Under the pieces are notes generated by a model. That model ran no database searches. It worked only from the letters and a program-made list of their open reading frames with translations, and was not told the origin of the DNA. This document shows positions 6,104 to 8,520 of a stretch of DNA of 8,520 nucleotides, piece after piece (positions within the stretch are counted from its first letter, which is position 1; each line of letters opens with the position of its first letter). The stretch is from an uncultured Sphingobium sp. GTDB lineage: Bacteria > Pseudomonadota > Alphaproteobacteria > Sphingomonadales > Sphingomonadaceae. A program made the translations under genes and the position numbers. The stretch spans positions 1 through 8,520 of the forward strand of contig CAJYHD010000178.1 of the NCBI GenBank assembly GCA_913773715.1, read 5' to 3'.

Positions 6104-6592
6104 TCAGCACCACGTCTGCAGATTGACTTGGTTTCCTAGGTCAGCGCCATCGCGAACGAGCATCGCCAGCTTCGCGGTCGCGCGGTCACATCCGGCTGCC
6201 AGCGACACCGGCCGCCCCCGCACCTGCACGATCTCGCCCGGCAGTACCTTGAAGTGGGAGTCGGCCCCGTCCTGCGGCACGATCACCGCGCGAGCCTTGC
6301 CGGGGACGAGCGACAGGCGGCATCCCGTTGAGACGTAGCAGACGGTGTCGCGCGGCAGCATGACGGTGATCCCGGTCATGACGGGAACGTCGTCTTCGCC
6401 GACGGCGAATTCGAGATAGACAAGATCAACCTGTGCCTCGACCGCTGTGCGACCGAACGCGATCTGCTGGAAATGGTCGAGTGGATCACCGGCCATGATC
6501 ATCAGGCCGGGGTTCATGATCTTGTTGCCGAGCAGGAGCTTGGAAATGGCAGCGACGTGGGCGCGGACATGGGCGGTCTGGTCGGGGTTCAT
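6104..6592 (-). CDS. Hypothetical protein, last gene of the right-hand operon
   Basis: A 162-residue protein starting at the ATG at 6592, which has AAGGA nine bases upstream. A GTG at 6631 overlapping the previous stop as GTGA is an alternative start (175 residues). I do not recognise the family. It has a helical N-terminus (HVRAHVAAISKLLLG) followed by a beta-rich body with many Val, Gly and charged residues, such as VDLVYLEFAVGEDDVPVM, GKARAVIVPQDG and PGEIVQVRGRPVSL. It ends in a single Cys. There is no membrane segment or signal peptide, so it is probably cytoplasmic. It follows the small membrane-protein gene by 35 bases and is followed by a hairpin, making it the final gene of the operon. 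Codon use is strongly GC-rich like its upstream neighbours and unlike the SIR2-HerA genes. The coding call is good; the function is unknown. Confidence 0.65.
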   Translation of the reverse strand: MNPDQTAHVRAHVAAISKLLLGNKIMNPGLMIMAGDPLDHFQQIAFGRTAVEAQVDLVYLEFAVGEDDVPVMTGITVMLPRDTVCYVSTGCRLSLVPGKARAVIVPQDGADSHFKVLPGEIVQVRGRPVSLAAGCDRATAKLAMLVRDGADLGNQVNLQTWC

Positions 6593-6601
6593 GGTCTGTC
6601 T

Positions 6602-6606
6602 TCCTT
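6602..6606 (-). promoter_or_regulatory. Ribosome binding site deciding the start at 6592
   Basis: AAGGA on the minus strand lies nine bases before ATG at 6592. It is preceded by a six-base stem (ATCCCC/GGGGAT, 6612-6628) that overlaps the upstream stop codon. Together these favour ATG 6592 over the GTG at 6631. Confidence 0.45.
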
Positions 6607-6627
6607 GTTTCATCCCCACCACGGGGA

Positions 6628-6981
6628 TCACATCGACTTGCCCATCCCCCTCATCTTCTCCCCTCCACCGAGATCGCGTCGTCGATCGGCGTGCGCGCTG
6701 GGCGGTTCAACCGGTACTGAGCACCCCGGCCCCATATGAAGCTGCACCGCGATCCGCCGCAGGACAGCACGGTCGAGCGCGTGCGCCCCATCAGCGACGC
6801 GCTCTGCCCGGACCCGCTCGACGGCCGCCGGGCAGATGACGGCTGCGACCGCCGTCACGCCTCGTGTACCGGAACCCGCCGCCGCGTGCTGCCAGTGCTG
6901 GCCGGCCAGCATGAGCAGCGGAAAGGCGATGACGAGCGCCCAGCACGCCTGCCGCAGCAGGCGGGGCATCGGCACCGTCAT
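6628..6981 (-). CDS. Small exported or membrane-anchored hypothetical protein
   Basis: A 117-residue protein whose ATG at 6981 overlaps the previous stop by four bases (ATGA), indicating translational coupling. The N-terminus has positive charge (PRLLRQ) followed by a hydrophobic segment at about 12-27 (CWALVIAFPLLMLAGQ) and then an Ala/Gly-rich stretch. This fits either a signal peptide or a single membrane anchor, so the rest would lie in the periplasm. The body has two cysteines (VICPAA and GPGCSV) that could form a disulfide. The C-terminal 30 residues are charged and low in complexity (DRRRDLGGGEK, MRGMGKSM). The same frame stays open upstream to 7455, but that part is out of frame with a better gene and is a shadow. 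No family is recognised. Confidence 0.55.
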   Translation of the reverse strand: MTVPMPRLLRQACWALVIAFPLLMLAGQHWQHAAAGSGTRGVTAVAAVICPAAVERVRAERVADGAHALDRAVLRRIAVQLHMGPGCSVPVEPPSAHADRRRDLGGGEKMRGMGKSM

Positions 6982-7535
6982 GACCGATCCTCCCCGCCCG
7001 CAGGGCCGGGCGCCGTGCCGCGCTCGCCGTGGACCAGCAGGCGGATGGCCCGGACTAGGCCATCGGCGCGTTCGTGCGCCGTTCGCCACGGGACCTCTTC
7101 GATACGAAGATGGCGTCCCGTCAGCCGGAACCCCGAAGCGGCCGTACCATCCCGCTTGTCCGGTGTCGGCACGAGCCACAGGCCAGCGTCGACGCCGACC
7201 CAGAGCGTCAGCATCCAGTGCCAGGTGACCCGCCCGCTGTGCCACAGGCCCAGTGCGAAGCCCGGCAGCGCGTCCTCCGATTGCGTTTTTACGATCAGCG
7301 CGTCCGACCGCGTCGCGGCCAGGGCGCTGTCCATCGCCGCGATGGAGGTGGCGAGGTTGCCGACCGTCGTCGTGACCAGCAGATGGTTCGCCTCGCTGTA
7401 CAGGCAGCCGGCCAGCGGCAGGCCGAGATCGGCCGGCATGTCGCTCAGCCGCCATCCAGCCGCCTGCGCCAGTGCCCGCACGACGTGCGAGTTCATCGCC
7501 TGGCCGATCCGTGGCCAGGGTTCGTTATCGTTCAT
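6978..7535 (-). CDS. Hypothetical protein with a C-terminal domain shared with the gene at 8232-8520
   Basis: A 185-residue protein starting at the ATG at 7535, with a weak GGGA site upstream; it lies 37 bases after the stop of the MobA/MobL-like gene. Its first half contains helical segments (HVVRALAQAAGWRLSD) and a run, LLVTTTVGNLATSIAAMDSAL, that looks amphipathic rather than membrane-spanning. The C-terminal part carries DAGLWLVP, then RLTGRHLRIEEVP, then HERADGLVRAIRLL. The protein encoded at 8232-8520 has the same arrangement (GGLWLVP, a Leu-rich strand ending LVP, ERADGIYRAASDL), so the two appear to be paralogues. The tail is Gly/Pro/Glu-rich. Tryptophans are frequent in the middle (LWHSGRVTWHWML). 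The stop overlaps the next start as ATGA. I do not recognise the family. Its operon position suggests a role alongside the Mob-like protein. Confidence 0.6.
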   Translation of the reverse strand: MNDNEPWPRIGQAMNSHVVRALAQAAGWRLSDMPADLGLPLAGCLYSEANHLLVTTTVGNLATSIAAMDSALAATRSDALIVKTQSEDALPGFALGLWHSGRVTWHWMLTLWVGVDAGLWLVPTPDKRDGTAASGFRLTGRHLRIEEVPWRTAHERADGLVRAIRLLVHGERGTAPGPAGGEDRS

Positions 7536-7572
7536 GATGTTTCCCGATGATGGTGTTGGTGCGCTGGCGCGG

Positions 7573-8232
7573 TCAGGCTTGCCGCCAGTCGGCCTGGAAC
7601 TGGCGAAAGGCGTTGCCGACCAGGGCATGGGCCTTGTCGGTGGCAAGCGGCGTCACCCATTCGCCAAAGCCCAGCGGCGTCAGTCGCCTGGGCCCAGCGA
7701 GGAGAACATGAACATGCGGCGGACTGGCACTTCCGGCCCGGTGCGGGGCATGCTGGACCAGCAGTGCGGCCACCTCGAACGGAACGACGAGCAGTTGGCG
7801 GGTGAAGTCGCGGACCAGTTCATACTGCTCGTGCAGTCGCGCCGTCGGGAAGGTGAAGGTCAGATAGGCGAGCAGCGCCTTGGCCTTGACCGGCAGTTCC
7901 GCGTCGACCGTCTCCATGAGGATCCGCGGATCGGACAGTCGGTCGTCGGCGCCCGGCGGCAGCAGCACCTCGGCGCGCGCGGCGGTCAGCGTCCATGGCG
8001 GCGTGTCGGGTGGCGCACCCACGGTCAGTTTGGCGGCGGCAAAGGCCGCCGCGCTGTTCAGGTGTCCGCGAAAGCTGGGGCGCAGGCAGCCATACATGAC
8101 ACGGGTCGCCTCGCGATCGGCATCATCGCCGGTCAGTACCAGCCAGCTATGCGGGTTCGCTGGGTCCGGCAGGCAGCCCGGATTGACCTCGACGCTGGGT
8201 GTTGCCGCTGCGCGCTTGGCCTTGGTCCGCAT
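7573..8232 (-). CDS. MobA/MobL-like protein with HxH motif, no obvious catalytic tyrosine region
   Basis: A 219-residue protein; the ATG at 8232 overlaps the previous stop by one base (TGATG). Residues about 113-200 resemble the second half of the MobA/MobL relaxase fold. A hydrophobic strand ends in FTFP (122-129), then comes YELVRDFTRQL (137-147), a strand FEVAALLVQHAPH (152-164), and the metal-binding-like PPHVHVLLAG (171-180, His173 and His175). A possible metal-ligand His161 or His164 precedes the pair. MobA/MobL relaxases nick plasmid origins using a tyrosine in an N-terminal alpha-helical Ala/Tyr/Arg segment plus three histidines. Here the first 110 residues are Ala/Pro-rich and lack that segment. 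The protein is also much shorter than complete relaxases and has no primase or helicase domain. It may be an inactive relative, a partner subunit, or a coincidental HxH protein. The coding call is secure; the family link is moderate. Confidence 0.55.
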   Translation of the reverse strand: MRTKAKRAAATPSVEVNPGCLPDPANPHSWLVLTGDDADREATRVMYGCLRPSFRGHLNSAAAFAAAKLTVGAPPDTPPWTLTAARAEVLLPPGADDRLSDPRILMETVDAELPVKAKALLAYLTFTFPTARLHEQYELVRDFTRQLLVVPFEVAALLVQHAPHRAGSASPPHVHVLLAGPRRLTPLGFGEWVTPLATDKAHALVGNAFRQFQADWRQA

Positions 8233-8520
8233 CAGATCGCACCTTGCGGATACAGGCGTTCGGCCAGATCGGATGCGGCGCGGTAGATACCGTCGGCGCG
8301 TTCAGCGAGAGTTGCATAGGGCGGCACCAGATAGAGCTCGAGGCCATGCGCCTCCAGCCGGATCGCCCCGCCAAACCCGGCCGGCACCAGCCACAGGCCA
8401 CCATCATCGTGGCGGTAAAGCGCCAGGTCCTCGAGCTTGAAGGGCGTGAGGCCACCGCCCGCCAGCACGACATCGATCGATACCGGCAGCAGGTCACCGC
8501 CAGTCAGGCAGCAGCGCACC
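8232..8520 (-). CDS. Hypothetical protein, partial (N-terminus beyond the right edge), paralogue of the 6978-7535 product
   Basis: The minus-strand frame enters from the right edge and stops with TGA at 8234-8232, sharing one base with the next ATG. The GTG near the edge (8519) is probably an internal valine, since no ribosome site can be seen and the text reads as the middle of a protein. The visible 95 residues include DLLPVSIDVVL, GGLWLVP, LELYLVP and LAERADGIYRAASDLAERL. The pattern GLWLVP ... VP ... ERADG-x2-RA-x3-L is repeated in the 6978-7535 protein, so a domain has been duplicated within the operon. No signal or membrane segment is visible in this part. The family is not recognised. 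Confidence 0.6.
   Translation of the reverse strand, partial: VRCCLTGGDLLPVSIDVVLAGGGLTPFKLEDLALYRHDDGGLWLVPAGFGGAIRLEAHGLELYLVPPYATLAERADGIYRAASDLAERLYPQGAI

Noticed and set aside
6982..7455. Upstream part of the minus-strand ORF 6628-7455
   Set aside because: Out of frame with the 6978-7535 gene. Only the portion after the ATG at 6981, which overlaps the previous stop as ATGA, looks genuine.
6736..8286. 516-codon plus-strand ORF across the right-hand operon
   Set aside because: Long antisense frames are expected in very GC-rich coding DNA. The translation is Arg/Gly/Gln-rich without domains, whereas the minus-strand genes have overlapping starts and stops typical of a real operon.
1..8520. 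CRISPR array, tRNA or rRNA gene, transposase or IS ends, integrase
   Set aside because: Scanned by eye on both strands: no regularly spaced repeats, no cloverleaf-like sequence and no transposase or integrase motifs were seen. Weakly conserved RNAs could be missed without a covariance search.

Overview
The window looks like accessory DNA from a high-GC alphaproteobacterium, most probably a sphingomonad. That assignment is an inference from codon style, the dominance of G/C at third positions and the kind of hypothetical proteins present; no rRNA, tRNA or housekeeping marker is visible to confirm it. By eye the left part (1-2760) is lower in GC than the right part (6100-8520), which fits a mosaic of independently acquired modules.

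Left module (1-2703, minus strand): a two-gene SIR2-HerA anti-phage operon. A SIR2-domain protein (predicted NAD+-degrading effector) is followed, with a one-base TGATG overlap, by a HerA/FtsK-like hexameric ATPase. The ATPase keeps its Walker A, Walker B and SQRPSE motifs and runs off the left edge of the window. After it comes a roughly 620-bp stretch (2761-3377) in which I see no convincing gene.

Middle module (3378-5968): a plus-strand gene for a circularly permuted papain-like (YiiX/NlpC-P60 type) cysteine hydrolase with a C-terminal four-cysteine zinc-binding segment. It converges on a second, unrelated-looking SIR2-like gene on the minus strand. A 58-codon ORF with coding-like third-base composition sits just upstream of this second SIR2 gene. 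The pairing of a permuted papain-like enzyme with a SIR2-like protein beside a SIR2-HerA operon makes this a defence island, and it is the best candidate here for something not yet described.

Right module (6104-8520, minus strand): a tightly packed operon of at least five genes with overlapping or closely spaced starts and stops. It ends at a 10-bp hairpin at 6067-6097. One product carries a MobA/MobL-like segment with an HxH motif but lacks a recognisable catalytic-tyrosine region. Two others share a C-terminal domain and look like paralogues. One is a small membrane or exported protein. The module resembles cargo or mobilisation-type genes of a plasmid or integrative element, but the functions are mostly unknown.
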